Source: Oceanospirillum sanctuarii (GTDB taxonomy: Bacteria; Pseudomonadota; Gammaproteobacteria; Pseudomonadales; Halomonadaceae). Taken from it: 64,000 bases of DNA. How positions within the stretch are numbered: position 1 is the stretch's first letter; each line of letters starts with the position of its first letter. Shown here piece by piece: positions 28,869 through 39,199 of the stretch. The notes beneath the pieces are model-generated. The model did not search any database and had not been told where the DNA came from. It saw only the letters and a list, made by a program, of their open reading frames with translations. Location: assembly GCF_002150805.1 (NCBI RefSeq), contig NZ_MTBA01000004.1, forward strand, positions 558,001 to 622,000, given 5' to 3'. Both the position numbers and the translations under genes were made by a program.

Positions 28869-29954
28869 TTACCCGTGACGTTTCTCGAAATCAGACATGA
28901 AGGAGATCAGTGCATCGATCGCCGCTTCCGGTACCGCGTTGTAGATACTGGCGCGCATACCACCTACTGAACGGTGACCCGCCAGATTCAGCAGACCCGC
29001 TTTTTCAGACTCCGCCAGGAATACTTTTTCCAGAGCAGTATCTGCCAGAGTGAACGGCACATTCATCTGAGAGCGGTTAGCAACGGCAATCGGGTTACCG
29101 TAGAAGTCACTGCCATCGATTGCCTGATACAGCTTCTCAGCTTTACGGGTGTTGATCTCAGCCATCTTTTCAAGACCGCCAACATCATTTTTCAGCCAGT
29201 CAAACACCAGACCCGCCAGATACCAGGCGTAGGTCGGTGGTGTGTTGTACATGGAATCGTTATCGGCACAGATGCGGTAGTTCATCATGGATGGCGTTAC
29301 GGCCATCGCCTGATCCAGCAGATCATCACGGATAATCACCAGAGTCAGACCCGCAGGGCCAATATTCTTCTGGGCACCAGCGTAGATCACGCCGTATTGG
29401 GTCACATCCAGCGGCTTGGACAGAATGTCAGACGACATATCACATACCAGTGGCACATCGACCTGTGGCAGGTAATCAAACGCCAAGCCACCGATAGTTT
29501 CGTTACTGGTAAAGTGCAGATAGGCTGCATTGTCAGACATCTGAAGCTCAGACTGAGAAGGCGTACAGGTGTAGTTGCGATCTTTACTGCTACCTGCGAT
29601 ATGCAGACCTTCTGCATAACGGGAAGCTTCTTTAATCGCTTTGCCCGCCCAAACACCGGTTTCGATATAGTTAGGAATGCCGCCCTTGCCCAGCAGATTC
29701 AGAGGAATCATCGCAAACTGGCTGCTGGCACCGCCCTGCATAAAGAGCACTTTATAGTTATCCGGGATGTTCAGCAGTTCACGAAAATCTTTTTCCGCCT
29801 GAACTGCGATCGCCACGTAATCGTCGCTACGGTGGCTCATCTCCATGACCGACAGCCCACGTCCCTGCCAGTCCAGCATTTCGTATTGAGCTTTTTTCAG
29901 TACCGCTTCAGGCAGAGCCGCAGGTCCCGCACAAAAATTATAGAGACGTGTCAT
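28869..29954 (-). CDS. serC: Phosphoserine aminotransferase
   Basis: PLP enzyme that makes 3-phosphoserine in serine synthesis and also acts in the pyridoxal phosphate pathway. The 361 residues begin with the family signature YNFCAGPAALPE; the cofactor lysine is in YAGAQKNIGPAGL, and HRSVGGMRASIYNA near the C-terminus contacts the substrate phosphate. Length is typical. It is downstream of gyrA and tightly linked to pheA. Hairpins between gyrA and serC suggest that serC-pheA has its own promoter. Confidence 0.97.
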   Translation of the reverse strand: MTRLYNFCAGPAALPEAVLKKAQYEMLDWQGRGLSVMEMSHRSDDYVAIAVQAEKDFRELLNIPDNYKVLFMQGGASSQFAMIPLNLLGKGGIPNYIETGVWAGKAIKEASRYAEGLHIAGSSKDRNYTCTPSQSELQMSDNAAYLHFTSNETIGGLAFDYLPQVDVPLVCDMSSDILSKPLDVTQYGVIYAGAQKNIGPAGLTLVIIRDDLLDQAMAVTPSMMNYRICADNDSMYNTPPTYAWYLAGLVFDWLKNDVGGLEKMAEINTRKAEKLYQAIDGSDFYGNPIAVANRSQMNVPFTLADTALEKVFLAESEKAGLLNLAGHRSVGGMRASIYNAVPEAAIDALISFMSDFEKRHG

Positions 29955-30069
29955 TTAGGTCTTCTCAAAATCGAAGTTCTGGCAGAACAGCTGCCGCAGG
30001 ATGATCAAATAGGGTATTGAGCCATCACAGGAACTTCAGGTCGTATCAACGCGGTAAAACCGCATCCGG

Positions 30070-30104
30070 TATAAAACAGCTCCGGCGAGGAAGCCCTCGC
30101 CGGA
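30070..30104 (-). terminator. Terminator between gyrA and serC
   Basis: TCCGGCGAGG (30081-30090) pairs perfectly with CCTCGCCGGA (30095-30104) around an AAGC loop. On the minus strand it is followed by GCTGTTTTATACC, a moderate T-tract. Confidence 0.72.
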
Positions 30105-30121
30105 TGGGTAACGCTTTTAAA

Positions 30122-30147
30122 GGGTACACCCAATCAATTGTGTACCC
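30122..30147 (-). terminator. Second hairpin just after gyrA
   Basis: GGGTACAC (30122-30129) pairs with GTGTACCC (30140-30147) around a ten-base loop, nine bases past the gyrA stop. The following TTTAAAAG is a poor T-tract, so it may be an mRNA-stabilising stem or a weak first terminator. Confidence 0.5.
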
Positions 30148-30156
30148 GGGTCATGA

Positions 30157-32913
30157 TTAACCCTCTGCGTCATCACCCTCTTCAGGGCTTGCGCTTTCGC
30201 CGGTCTCAGCATTTTGCTCCGCTGAGTTCTGATCCGCTGCATTCACAGCGTCTTCAGATTCATCAGCCACTTCATCGTCTGTGCCTTCCGGCTCATCGAT
30301 GCGCACTGCAGTTACCAGGCTTTCGTCATCACCCAGACGAATCAGGGTCACACCCTGAGTATTACGTCCGGAGACAGAGACTTCAGAAACACGGGTACGC
30401 ACCAGAGTGCCCTTGTCCGTGATCAGCATCATCTCATCCAGATCGCTCACCTGCATCGCCGATACCAGCTGACCATTACGCTCGCTGGTCTGCATGGCGA
30501 TAACACCCTGACCACCACGGTTACGAACCGGGAAGGCTTCCAGACAGGTACGCTTACCGTAGCCGTTTTCAGAAGCAGTCAGAATGTAGATCTGGTTATC
30601 AGACAGTACTTCAGCACCACCTTCTACAGTTTCGATATCGGAAACATTATCCGCATTTTCGTCTTCTTCCGCAGCCACTTCGTTAGTCTGAGGAATAATC
30701 AGGGAGATAACCTGCACATCCTCATCTTCCGGCAGGCGCATACCACGAACACCACCAGCGGTACGGCCCATGGCGCGCACGTTAGACTCATCAAAGCGGA
30801 TCATCTTACCGGCACTGGTCAGCAGCATCACATGGTTGCTGCCGTTAGTGATAGCAGCACCGATCAGACGGTCGCCTTCTTTAATATCTAGAGCGATCAG
30901 ACCACTGCTACGAGGACGGGAGAACTGGCTCAGAGCCGTCTTCTTAACCGTGCCTTTAGCAGTCGCCATAAATACGAAGTGGTCATCCGGGTATTCACGA
31001 ACCGGCAGAATAGTACTGATCTGCTCGCCTTCTTCCAGCGGCAGCAAGTTCACCATAGGGCGACCACGGGAACCACGGCCTGCCTGAGGCAACTCGTACA
31101 CTTTCAGCCAGTACACCTTACCCTTGTTACTGAATAGCAGAATCGTATCGTGGGTTGAGGCAACCAGCAGGTGCTCAACGACATCTTCATCTTTCACGGA
31201 AGTTGCAGACTTACCACGACCGCCACGACGTTGAGCACGGTAATCGCTCAACGGCTGAGACTTGGCATAACCACTACGGGAGATAGTGACTACCATGTCT
31301 TCTTCGTTGATCAGATCTTCCATGGTCAGATCCAGCTGACTGCTGATGATCTCGGTGCGACGCTCTTCGCCGTACTGATCACGGATCGCTTCCAGCTCTT
31401 CGCGGATAACCTGCAGCAGTTTTTCTGCATCAGCCAGAATACCGGCCAGTTCCGCAATCTTCTCAAGGATATCTTTGTATTCGTTGAGCAGTTTTTCATG
31501 CTCTAAACCGGTCAGACGGTGCAGACGCAGTTCCAGAATAGCCTGTGCCTGAGCAGGTGACAGACGGTATTCACCATCGTCCTGCAGACCAAACTGAGCT
31601 TCCAGTTCATCCGGACGGCAGGAGTCAGCACCAGCACGCTCCAACATGGCAACCACGTTGCCTGGGGTCCAGCTACCGTTGATCAGCTTCTCTTTTGCTT
31701 CAGCAGCCGATGGCGACTGACGGATCAGCTCGATCACAGGATCGATATTCGCCAGCGCAATCGCCAGACCTTCCAGAATATGACCACGCTCACGGGCTTT
31801 ACGCAGCTCGTAAACGGTACGGCGGGTTACCACTTCACGGCGGTGACGCAGGAAGGCTTCCAGCAGTTGCTTCAGGTTCAGAATCTTCGGCTGGTTGTTC
31901 TCCAGCGCAACAATATTGATACCGAAAACGCTCTGCAGCTGAGTCTGAGCAAACAGGTTGTTAATCACGACATCGCCGGACTCACCGCGCTTCAGTTCAA
32001 TAACAACACGCAGACCGTCTTTATCGGACTCATCACGCAGTTCGGAGATACCTTCGATCTTCTTATCTTTCACCAGCTCCGCGATCTTTTCGATCACACG
32101 GGCTTTGTTCAACTGATAAGGGATCTCGGTGATGATGATGGTTTCTTTGTTAGTCTTGTCGTCACGCTCAATATGGTGACGGGCACGCACATAGATACGG
32201 CCACGACCGGTACGGTATGCCTGCAGAATACCGGCACGACCGTTAATGATGCCCTGAGTCGGGAAATCCGGTCCCGGAATAAATTCCATCAGCTCGTCGA
32301 TGGTCAGTTCGCTGTTATCCAGCAACGCCAGACAGCCGTTAACCACTTCGGTCAGGTTATGTGGCGGGATATTCGTCGCCATACCTACCGCAATACCGGA
32401 AGAACCGTTTACCAGCAGGTTAGGTACACGGGTCGGCAGCACTTCAGGAATCTGCTCAGTGCCGTCGTAGTTGTCTACGAAATCAACGGTCTCTTTATCC
32501 AGGTCCGCCAGCATCTCGTGGGAGATGCGCGCCATACGCACCTCGGTGTAACGCATCGCTGCTGCGCTGTCGCCGTCGATAGAACCGAAGTTACCCTGAC
32601 CATCCACCAGCATGTGGCGCATGGAGAACGGCTGTGCCATACGTACGATGGTGTCATAAACTGCGCTGTCACCGTGCGGGTGATATTTACCGATTACGTC
32701 ACCGACCACACGGGCCGATTTCTTATACGGTTTGTTCCAGTCGTTACCAAGCTGTTGCATGGCAAAAAGTACACGACGGTGTACCGGCTTGAGGCCATCG
32801 CGAACATCGGGAAGTGCACGACCTACGATTACGCTCATGGCGTAATCCAGATAGGACTGTTTCAGCTCATCTTCGATGTTGACTGGCAGAATTTCTCTTG
32901 CAAATTCACCCAT
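30157..32913 (-). CDS. gyrA: DNA gyrase subunit A
   Basis: Breakage-reunion subunit of gyrase, which introduces negative supercoils. The 918 residues have the winged-helix core with the catalytic tyrosine in AMRYTEVRM, the quinolone region [15 protein letters not shown] with the sensitive-type Ser and Asp, and the C-terminal beta-pinwheel with the GyrA-box (QRRGGRGK). Compared with the E. coli sequence as I recall it, one blade of the pinwheel carries an acidic insertion (about residues 739-771), and the protein ends in an acidic tail of about 45 residues. YacG, a gyrase inhibitor family member, is encoded at 45419. Confidence 0.98.
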   Translation of the reverse strand: MGEFAREILPVNIEDELKQSYLDYAMSVIVGRALPDVRDGLKPVHRRVLFAMQQLGNDWNKPYKKSARVVGDVIGKYHPHGDSAVYDTIVRMAQPFSMRHMLVDGQGNFGSIDGDSAAAMRYTEVRMARISHEMLADLDKETVDFVDNYDGTEQIPEVLPTRVPNLLVNGSSGIAVGMATNIPPHNLTEVVNGCLALLDNSELTIDELMEFIPGPDFPTQGIINGRAGILQAYRTGRGRIYVRARHHIERDDKTNKETIIITEIPYQLNKARVIEKIAELVKDKKIEGISELRDESDKDGLRVVIELKRGESGDVVINNLFAQTQLQSVFGINIVALENNQPKILNLKQLLEAFLRHRREVVTRRTVYELRKARERGHILEGLAIALANIDPVIELIRQSPSAAEAKEKLINGSWTPGNVVAMLERAGADSCRPDELEAQFGLQDDGEYRLSPAQAQAILELRLHRLTGLEHEKLLNEYKDILEKIAELAGILADAEKLLQVIREELEAIRDQYGEERRTEIISSQLDLTMEDLINEEDMVVTISRSGYAKSQPLSDYRAQRRGGRGKSATSVKDEDVVEHLLVASTHDTILLFSNKGKVYWLKVYELPQAGRGSRGRPMVNLLPLEEGEQISTILPVREYPDDHFVFMATAKGTVKKTALSQFSRPRSSGLIALDIKEGDRLIGAAITNGSNHVMLLTSAGKMIRFDESNVRAMGRTAGGVRGMRLPEDEDVQVISLIIPQTNEVAAEEDENADNVSDIETVEGGAEVLSDNQIYILTASENGYGKRTCLEAFPVRNRGGQGVIAMQTSERNGQLVSAMQVSDLDEMMLITDKGTLVRTRVSEVSVSGRNTQGVTLIRLGDDESLVTAVRIDEPEGTDDEVADESEDAVNAADQNSAEQNAETGESASPEEGDDAEG

Positions 32914-33110
32914 GAGTATCGGAATCCTTTATCGGCAACACTGCGTTGCAACCCAGTGCGCAACACTCTTATTCAAAATTCACCCGATTATACTCTTTAT
33001 TCACCCCTTGCAGCAATTTGGTCACTTATGAGCAAGAATTGGCAAAAAGTCCGTAAATCAGTTTGTTAAGGCTTTTCCTGATTCCGAATTGAAAGCGCGG
33101 GCTTTTGTAG

Positions 33111-33149
33111 CGGCATAAAAAAACCGGCCAGGGTTACCAGGCCGGTTTA
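33111..33149 (-). terminator. Terminator after the second chemoreceptor gene
   Basis: AAACCGGCC (33121-33129) pairs with GGCCGGTTT (33140-33148) around a ten-base loop that can pair further. On the minus strand it is followed by TTTTATGCC within a seven-T run, so it terminates the receptor gene before gyrA. Confidence 0.85.
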
Positions 33150-33201
33150 TGGGGCAATCTCAGGTCAAATAGACCTGAGCAGAAGGGCTAGAACTGAAGG
33201 A

Positions 33202-35187
33202 TCAGAGCAGAAACTCTTTCTTGCTGCGGGAGACCCCAAGAGCATTGGAGATCCAGAGCACTTTTTCATGCACTTCAGTCTGTACCGAGAGAATCACATC
33301 CTCTGCCTGCTGCGCTTGTTTCTCCATCTCTTCCATACTGGTGATAAAGACTTCCACCTGTTCTACCTGATTTCGGGCAACTTTCGCGCCCTGATGAGCA
33401 AAGCTGGCGGCTTTATCAGAATGCTCCTGAACCGTCTTCGACATCTCCAGAAGATAGTTTGACGCTTCTTTCTGCTCCTGAGCCGCATCGGAAATATCGG
33501 TCATATTGTTTTTCAGGTTACTGGAGGAGTTGCGCAACTGCCCCAGAATACCGCCAATTTTGGTCACCGAGTTCTGGGTTTCCATGGAGAGATTACGTAC
33601 CTCATCCGCCACCACCGCAAAGCCTCGACCATGCTCACCGGCTCGAGCCGACTCAATCGCCGCATTCAGCGCCAGCAGGTTGGTTTGTTCAGAGATACCT
33701 GAGATCACATCAAGAATACTGGTCACTTCATCCACTGCCGTGATCAGCTCATCCAACGACTGATGACCGCTGGATAGCGTCTCAATCGCCTGTTCACTGG
33801 CGCGTTCAACATTACGGGCGCTGATCTGACTGTTTTCCATAAAGCTTGCGGTTTCACGGGCAAAGCTCTCTACCTGAGTGGAGCTTGCATCCACATCCTT
33901 GGCCAGACGGGTCAGCTCATCGGTAAAGCTGTGGGATTTGGAGATATAGTCACGGGTCTCGTTAGCGGTTTTGCTGATGGTATCGATATCCGTCAGCACC
34001 ACTTCCAGCGAGTCTGTAATCTGAGTCAGCTGGGCATGTTTTTCTTGTTGCTGGCTCTGCATGGTTTCAATCATGTGATTGAAGTTCTGTGCGATCTGAC
34101 CGGTTTCACTTTCTGGATTATGCACCTTGATCTGACGCATCTCACCGCTACGTACCAGCGAAGCGATACCGTCTGACAGCTCACGCAGCGTCTTCAGCAC
34201 AACACGGCTCTGGAACAGGTGCAGAATCACCGCCACCAGAACAATCAGGCCGACATAGGCGATAAAGATCTGCTTCACCTGCTTCTCAAGAGCATGGCGG
34301 TGCGCGATCACGTCTGCCTGGCCGGACAAAATACGGGACTCTACATCAGAGATCAGCTGATTAACTGCGGCACGGCTTTGAACGCCGGTTTCAATATTAT
34401 CCAGCGTATTATCCAGCTCAGTCGGATAGCGGCGTACAAAACCCTGCAGGTTACTGATCAGCTCATCACCCAGATCCACTTTTTTCTGCTCGGTTTCGGA
34501 ATCATCTCCCCACCCCATCAGAGCCTGCATTTCATCCACTTCAGCCTCTGCGTAGACACCCAGCCGCGGCAAAGCATTCAGCTCGGCCACATCCGCTTTC
34601 AACTGAGCAACCTGCTCCAGAAGGGATTCACGGTAACTGATATTGGCGGTATCCATGTACTGTTCACGCAGATACTTCACCTGAACCAGTGTCTGATTCA
34701 CCCGGTGCAGAAGCTTGAAATAACCGGCCGCGACACGGGGGCTGTCAGCCTCGCCTTCATCAGCGTAGTCATAGATCACATCAGCAGCATCAGCGATCTC
34801 TTTTTCAGCCTGTAGCAACAGACCTTTCTGGTTTCCTGCCAACTTGCCGGCACCCCGGAACTCTCCGGTAACGCCTTCTTTAAGACGATTCAGAGAGTCC
34901 GCAATATCAGAGGCCAATGCAGGTGGCAGCAGATTAAGACGCTCAGATGTTAAACGGTCGATCTCCTGCTCAGCAGCGCTCAGCTTTAATGCGTTACCGG
35001 TCTGGAGGTATTCCTGAAGTGTACGCCGAAGGTCAAGGGCAACCTCTTCTTTCAGCTCGGTATATGACTGGGTCGCCGAGAAAGCGCTATCCAGTCTCTG
35101 CATTCCCCAAAACAGCGTTGCTGCCAGAGAAACCGCGATTAAAACCAGAACAACAGAAGTAGCCCGAGTAACCGTAGCAATTTTCAT
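33202..35187 (-). CDS. Methyl-accepting chemotaxis protein with a helical periplasmic domain
   Basis: A 661-residue chemoreceptor. TM1 lies at about 10-28, TM2 at about 308-326 ([19 protein letters not shown]). The 280-residue periplasmic region is strongly helical and charged, with no Cache signature, and looks like a long helical-bundle sensor. HAMP follows (about 327-380), then the signalling domain with hairpin tip [19 protein letters not shown] near residue 500. The C-terminus (SRKSKEFLL-like, ending KKEFLL) has no CheR pentapeptide. The ligand is unknown. It is flanked by a terminator and by a divergent control region shared with rdgC, so it is a single-gene unit. Confidence 0.92.
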   Translation of the reverse strand: MKIATVTRATSVVLVLIAVSLAATLFWGMQRLDSAFSATQSYTELKEEVALDLRRTLQEYLQTGNALKLSAAEQEIDRLTSERLNLLPPALASDIADSLNRLKEGVTGEFRGAGKLAGNQKGLLLQAEKEIADAADVIYDYADEGEADSPRVAAGYFKLLHRVNQTLVQVKYLREQYMDTANISYRESLLEQVAQLKADVAELNALPRLGVYAEAEVDEMQALMGWGDDSETEQKKVDLGDELISNLQGFVRRYPTELDNTLDNIETGVQSRAAVNQLISDVESRILSGQADVIAHRHALEKQVKQIFIAYVGLIVLVAVILHLFQSRVVLKTLRELSDGIASLVRSGEMRQIKVHNPESETGQIAQNFNHMIETMQSQQQEKHAQLTQITDSLEVVLTDIDTISKTANETRDYISKSHSFTDELTRLAKDVDASSTQVESFARETASFMENSQISARNVERASEQAIETLSSGHQSLDELITAVDEVTSILDVISGISEQTNLLALNAAIESARAGEHGRGFAVVADEVRNLSMETQNSVTKIGGILGQLRNSSSNLKNNMTDISDAAQEQKEASNYLLEMSKTVQEHSDKAASFAHQGAKVARNQVEQVEVFITSMEEMEKQAQQAEDVILSVQTEVHEKVLWISNALGVSRSKKEFLL

Positions 35188-35490
35188 AGATGGGTAGCCT
35201 TCATCTGCGGGACTTAGTACCCGCTCATCATTGTGCAGTAGTGGGCATTCGCCCTTTATTCATGTTTATGGCGCACACCTTGCCAAAGCTAAATGACATA
35301 TTTCTTACACTTAAATGACAGTAATATTTCTGCAATACTCCTGTCGCAGCAAAGCCTTATAGCTGCTTTGCCACTGTGACCACGGAGTTTTGTTACAAAG
35401 TGTAATCAAAACACTTTCCTCCCGATTCTCTGGCCTCCGGATGACCTTTATTGGATAATGTCGCGCCCCGAATCTATGGAGCCCTGCGGC
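35188..35490. other. Divergent control region of the chemoreceptor gene and rdgC
   Basis: This 303-base stretch holds the promoters of two divergent genes. It is A+T rich around 35280-35340 and contains a direct repeat (35290-35320, listed separately). No coding frame or RNA gene was seen. Confidence 0.6.
35290..35320. repeat. Direct repeat TAAATGACA spaced two helical turns
   Basis: TAAATGACA occurs at 35290-35298 and again at 35312-35320, start to start 22 bases, in the promoter region between a chemoreceptor gene and rdgC. The spacing of about two DNA turns and the location suggest an operator for a dimeric or tandem-binding regulator; the regulator is unknown. Confidence 0.4.
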
Positions 35491-36411
35491 ATGTGGTTTA
35501 AGAATCTTCAGCTGTTTCAGTTAAACAAAGATATCGAGCTGGATCTCAGTAAGCTGGAATCTCAGCTGGAAGCCTTCCGCTTTGAACCCTGCAAAAGCAT
35601 TGAGACCTATCGTCTGGGCTGGACACTTCCGGCGCCCACTGCAGTTCAACTGCACCATGCCAGTGGCGGAGCCATCCTGCTGTGCCTGCGCCGTCAGGAA
35701 AAAGTGATTCCTGCTGCCGTGGTCAATGAAACCCTCAAAGAACGGGTTGAAGAGCTGGAAGCCAAAGAGAATCGTCATGTGGGTCGCAAAGAGAAACTCA
35801 CCATCAAAGAAGATATTCTCAGCGAGCTAACCCCACGCGCCTTTGTACGCTCAAGCTTCACCTGGGGATATATTTCACCAGCCGATAAACTGGTGGTGGT
35901 AGATGCTTCAAGCGCTAAAAAAGCGGATGAGTTTCTGGATCTGCTGCGCCAGACCATCGGCTCATTACCTGTGGTGCCTTTTAATACCGAACAAAGCCCG
36001 AGCATCGTGATGACTGAATGGCTTCAGGATGCCAGCAAACGCCCTCAGGGTCTGGAGCTGGACGGCCAGTGTGAGCTTCGTTCCGATCTGGAAGAGGGCA
36101 GCGTAATTCGCTGCAAGCAGCAGGAACTGGACGCTGAAGAGATTCTGGCCCACATTGAAACCGGCAAACAGGTGGTGAAGCTGGCGATCAACTGGCAGGA
36201 ACGCATTCAGTTTATTCTGCAGGAAGATCTGGTCATTAAGCGTCTGCGCTTTGGTGACGACCTGCTGGATGAAGCGAAAGACAGCTATGGCGATGAAGAT
36301 CCTATGACCCGACTGGATACCGACTTCAGCCTGATGACCCTTGAGCTGAAACGCTTTATCCCGACCCTTGCGGAATGGCTGGGTGGCCAGACCAATCTGG
36401 GATCAAACTGA
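35491..36411 (+). CDS. rdgC: Recombination-associated protein RdgC
   Basis: Ring-forming DNA-binding protein that limits RecA-mediated strand exchange and is associated with the nucleoid. From the ATG at 35491 it is 306 residues (E. coli 303) and starts MWFKNLQLFQL, the family signature; the stretch TPRAFVRSSFTWGYISP and the C-terminal TDFSLMTLELKRFIP also match. An in-frame start at 35458 is discounted since the family begins MWFKN. GGAG precedes the chosen ATG. Confidence 0.95.
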   Translation: MWFKNLQLFQLNKDIELDLSKLESQLEAFRFEPCKSIETYRLGWTLPAPTAVQLHHASGGAILLCLRRQEKVIPAAVVNETLKERVEELEAKENRHVGRKEKLTIKEDILSELTPRAFVRSSFTWGYISPADKLVVVDASSAKKADEFLDLLRQTIGSLPVVPFNTEQSPSIVMTEWLQDASKRPQGLELDGQCELRSDLEEGSVIRCKQQELDAEEILAHIETGKQVVKLAINWQERIQFILQEDLVIKRLRFGDDLLDEAKDSYGDEDPMTRLDTDFSLMTLELKRFIPTLAEWLGGQTNLGSN

Positions 36412-36595
36412 TCAGTGCTTTCTTTATAAAAAGAAGCCTGAACAGATACACTGCAAACCCAAAAGATAACCGACCCCGTTTCCGGTTTGGCTGATAAAAA
36501 GCTACTAAAACCGGAAGCGCCCCGAAAGGCGATGACCGATAAGAAGCCCAAGGCCAACGGTCAGCCTGACAGAAACCTACGGACACAGAGAGACA

Positions 36596-37753
36596 ATGAA
36601 CACAACGGAAAACGATAACTTTAAAGAGATTCGCCCCTACTACGACCATGAAGTTAAAGAGGTCGTACAGGAGGTTATCAACAACCCAGAACTGATCAGT
36701 GCGATCTGCCAGTTCCGTTTTCCTCAGCTGCATCAGAGTCTGGGCTTTCTGCTGCGCCCTCTGATCCGCCGCAAGCTGAAAAGCCAGTTTGCCAATATCG
36801 ACCGTGTGGATGTGTTCCAAAGCCAGATCGCGGACTATATGAACCGCATGATCCGTAACTCCACCGATGGTTTTACTGTGTCCGGTCTGGATAAACTGGA
36901 TCCGAATCAGGCGTACCTCTTTGTGGCGAACCACAGAGATATCGCTATGGACCCGGCCTTTGTCAACTACGCCCTGTACCAGCAAGGTGTAAATACGGTG
37001 CGTATCGCCATCGGCGACAACCTGCTGCAAAAGCCCTATGTCAGCGACCTGATGCGCCTGAACAAGAGCTTTATCGTTAAGCGCTCTGCCAAGGGCGTAC
37101 GTGAAATGATGAAAGCCCTGACTCAGCTGTCCGGCTACATCAACTTCTCACTGCTGGAAGAAAAGCATTCTATCTGGATCGCTCAGAAAGAAGGCCGCGC
37201 AAAAGACGGTATCGATCTGACCGATCCGGCCATCATCAAAATGTTCTACATGAGCCGCAAGAAGAAAGGCTCAGGCCCGACTTTCTCTGAAGTGGTTAAT
37301 GAACTGAATATCGTGCCGGTTACCATCTCCTACGAGTATGACCCTTGCGATGAGATGAAAGCCCGGGAACTCAACGCTGTTGCCACCGAAGGCAGCTATA
37401 ACAAGGTTGAGTTTGAAGATATCGACAGCATCGTAAAGGGTATCTCAGGCTATAAAGGCCGTGTACACGTTCACTTCTCCCATCCGCTGAGTGGCGAGTT
37501 TGCCGATGCCGATGAAGCAGCAGCTCAAATTGATCGTCAGATCTGGGATAACTACTGCTTCTACCCATCCAACTGGCTGGCACTGGAGCAACTGGGTGAG
37601 CACGATCACATCAGCGGTAAGCCGATGATCACCGATCAGGAGCGCGCCAAGTTTGAACAGCGCATGCAACAGATTCCTGAAGCGCTGCGCCCTTACGTGC
37701 TGAAAATGTACGCCAACCCGATTCTGAACAGCCGCGGTTTAATCAAAGCTTAA
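36596..37753 (+). CDS. Glycerolipid acyltransferase-like protein (PlsC superfamily)
   Basis: A 385-residue protein with a PlsC-type acyltransferase domain at about residues 85-290. The expected catalytic block reads NHRDIAMDPAF: the usual HX4D becomes H-X5-D (or HxD). The glycerol-phosphate-binding block appears as AQKEGRAKDG in place of the common PEGTRS. No convincing membrane helix is seen. Family membership suggests acyl transfer to a lysophospholipid or related acceptor, but substrate and activity are unproven. The start ATG at 36596 has only a weak AGAG site. Neighbours rdgC and a metal exporter do not indicate its role. Confidence 0.72.
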   Translation: MNTTENDNFKEIRPYYDHEVKEVVQEVINNPELISAICQFRFPQLHQSLGFLLRPLIRRKLKSQFANIDRVDVFQSQIADYMNRMIRNSTDGFTVSGLDKLDPNQAYLFVANHRDIAMDPAFVNYALYQQGVNTVRIAIGDNLLQKPYVSDLMRLNKSFIVKRSAKGVREMMKALTQLSGYINFSLLEEKHSIWIAQKEGRAKDGIDLTDPAIIKMFYMSRKKKGSGPTFSEVVNELNIVPVTISYEYDPCDEMKARELNAVATEGSYNKVEFEDIDSIVKGISGYKGRVHVHFSHPLSGEFADADEAAAQIDRQIWDNYCFYPSNWLALEQLGEHDHISGKPMITDQERAKFEQRMQQIPEALRPYVLKMYANPILNSRGLIKA

Positions 37754-37770
37754 GCTTGCTCAGCCAGTAT

Positions 37771-37809
37771 CCCTTTCCGACAAAACCTTCTCGGGACAGT
37801 CGGAAAGGG
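37771..37809 (+). terminator. Hairpin after the acyltransferase gene
   Basis: CCCTTTCCGAC (37771-37781) pairs perfectly with GTCGGAAAGGG (37799-37809) around a 17-base loop. The following AAACGCTATTCTTTT lacks a good T-tract, so it may be a weak terminator or a 3'-end stabiliser. Confidence 0.5.
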
Positions 37810-37869
37810 AAACGCTATTCTTTTCCCTATCTTCCCGTTTCTTATCTTCTGTCGTAACAGGACATAGCC

Positions 37870-39000
37870 ATGCTGCAGGAACAGGCAAAAGCTGCTCATA
37901 AAGTCACCCTGATTGGTGCCGCTCTGGATGCCGTACTGGGTGTCGCCAAGATTATTGTTGGTTGGATCAGCAACTCTCACGCCCTGATCGCCGATGGTAT
38001 CCACTCCTTGTCTGACCTGCTGACCGATGCCCTGGTGATTGTGGTCACTCACTATGGACGACAGGAACCGGATAAAGACCACCCCTACGGTCATGCCCGT
38101 TTTGAAACCATGGGCACGCTGGTTCTGGGTAGCCTGCTGATCGCCGTAGCAGGGGCGATCTCTTACGACAGCCTGATCAGACTCTGGCAGGCAGAAAACC
38201 TGGCTATTCCTGGCTGGCCTGCATTAGTGGTCGCGGCGGCTTCTATTCTGGGTAAAGAGTGGATTTTCCACTACACCATGCGGGTTGCGCGCAAGATTAA
38301 GTCCGATCTTCTGGTCGCTAACGCCTGGCACAGCCGAAGCGATGCGCTCTCCTCTATCGTGGTGTTTATCGGTATCGGCGGCACCATGATGGGCTATCAA
38401 TGGCTGGATCAGGTCGCCGCTCTGATTGTCGGTCTTATGGTGGCCCATATCGGTTGGAAGCTGATGTCCGACAGCATCAAAGAACTGGTGGATACTGCGC
38501 TACCGGAAGAAGAAACCCGGGAAATGCTGCGTCATGCCGAGAGCATCAACTGCGTTAAAGCGATCCACAGCTTGCGCACCCGTAAGATGGGTTCTCAGGT
38601 GTTTCTGGACATCCATATTGAGGTTAATCCACGTATCAGTGTTTCTGAAGGCCACCAGATTGGCGTTAAGGTCACCCAGATGATTCGGGAGCATCACCCT
38701 GAAGTAGCCGACGTTACCTTCCATATCGATGCAGAAGATGATTCCGATAATAGCCTGCCGCCGCTGGATGAGCTGCTACCCTTAAGAGAAGAGATTATTG
38801 AACAACTGCAGTACGCGTGGCGCTCTTTGCCCATTGAATTCAAAGCGGATCAGCTGGTGCTGCACTATCTGAATAACCGGATCGATATCGATCTTTATCT
38901 GGCGGATTGCCTTCCGGTGACGCTGTCAGAAACGATACTGAAACAGCATCTTGAGGATAAAGCCTGGCTGGGGCAATTAAGGGTCTGGCAGCGAAACTAA
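37870..39000 (+). CDS. Cation diffusion facilitator (CDF) family metal exporter
   Basis: Proton-coupled exporter of divalent metal ions (Zn, Fe, Mn or Co; not distinguishable here). The 376 residues contain six predicted membrane helices in the first 210 residues, with the metal-site motifs DGIHSLSD in TM2 and HSRSD in TM5, then the cytoplasmic ferredoxin-like domain (about 215-300) and an extra C-terminal segment of about 75 residues beyond the minimal CDF fold. AGGA precedes the ATG. It resembles FieF-type proteins most in the TM2 and TM5 motifs. Confidence 0.9.
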   Translation: MLQEQAKAAHKVTLIGAALDAVLGVAKIIVGWISNSHALIADGIHSLSDLLTDALVIVVTHYGRQEPDKDHPYGHARFETMGTLVLGSLLIAVAGAISYDSLIRLWQAENLAIPGWPALVVAAASILGKEWIFHYTMRVARKIKSDLLVANAWHSRSDALSSIVVFIGIGGTMMGYQWLDQVAALIVGLMVAHIGWKLMSDSIKELVDTALPEEETREMLRHAESINCVKAIHSLRTRKMGSQVFLDIHIEVNPRISVSEGHQIGVKVTQMIREHHPEVADVTFHIDAEDDSDNSLPPLDELLPLREEIIEQLQYAWRSLPIEFKADQLVLHYLNNRIDIDLYLADCLPVTLSETILKQHLEDKAWLGQLRVWQRN

Positions 39001-39199
39001 AGCAGACTTCAACTGGCACTAAATATCCCTGAGGAAAAAACGTCTATTTAATCTGGCAGACAGCTTATATAATTCTGAATACAGGCGGCTTTAGATACAG
39101 AGTGATATAAAGAGAGTATTCCGCCGCATCCACAGAACAATCGACAGTAATACTCTGCAAAACGATTATAAGATTGCGAACGGCATCTAAGGAGCCATC

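Noticed and set aside
31780-33069. Open frame of 429 codons on the plus strand opposite gyrA
   Set aside because: Antisense shadow; it spans the gyrA start and has no ribosome site or recognisable domain.
36480-36516. Inverted repeat TTCCGGTTT / AAACCGGAA between rdgC and the acyltransferase gene as a terminator
   Set aside because: The loop is 19 bases and no T-tract follows; it may be chance or a weak RNA stem, so it is not listed as a terminator.
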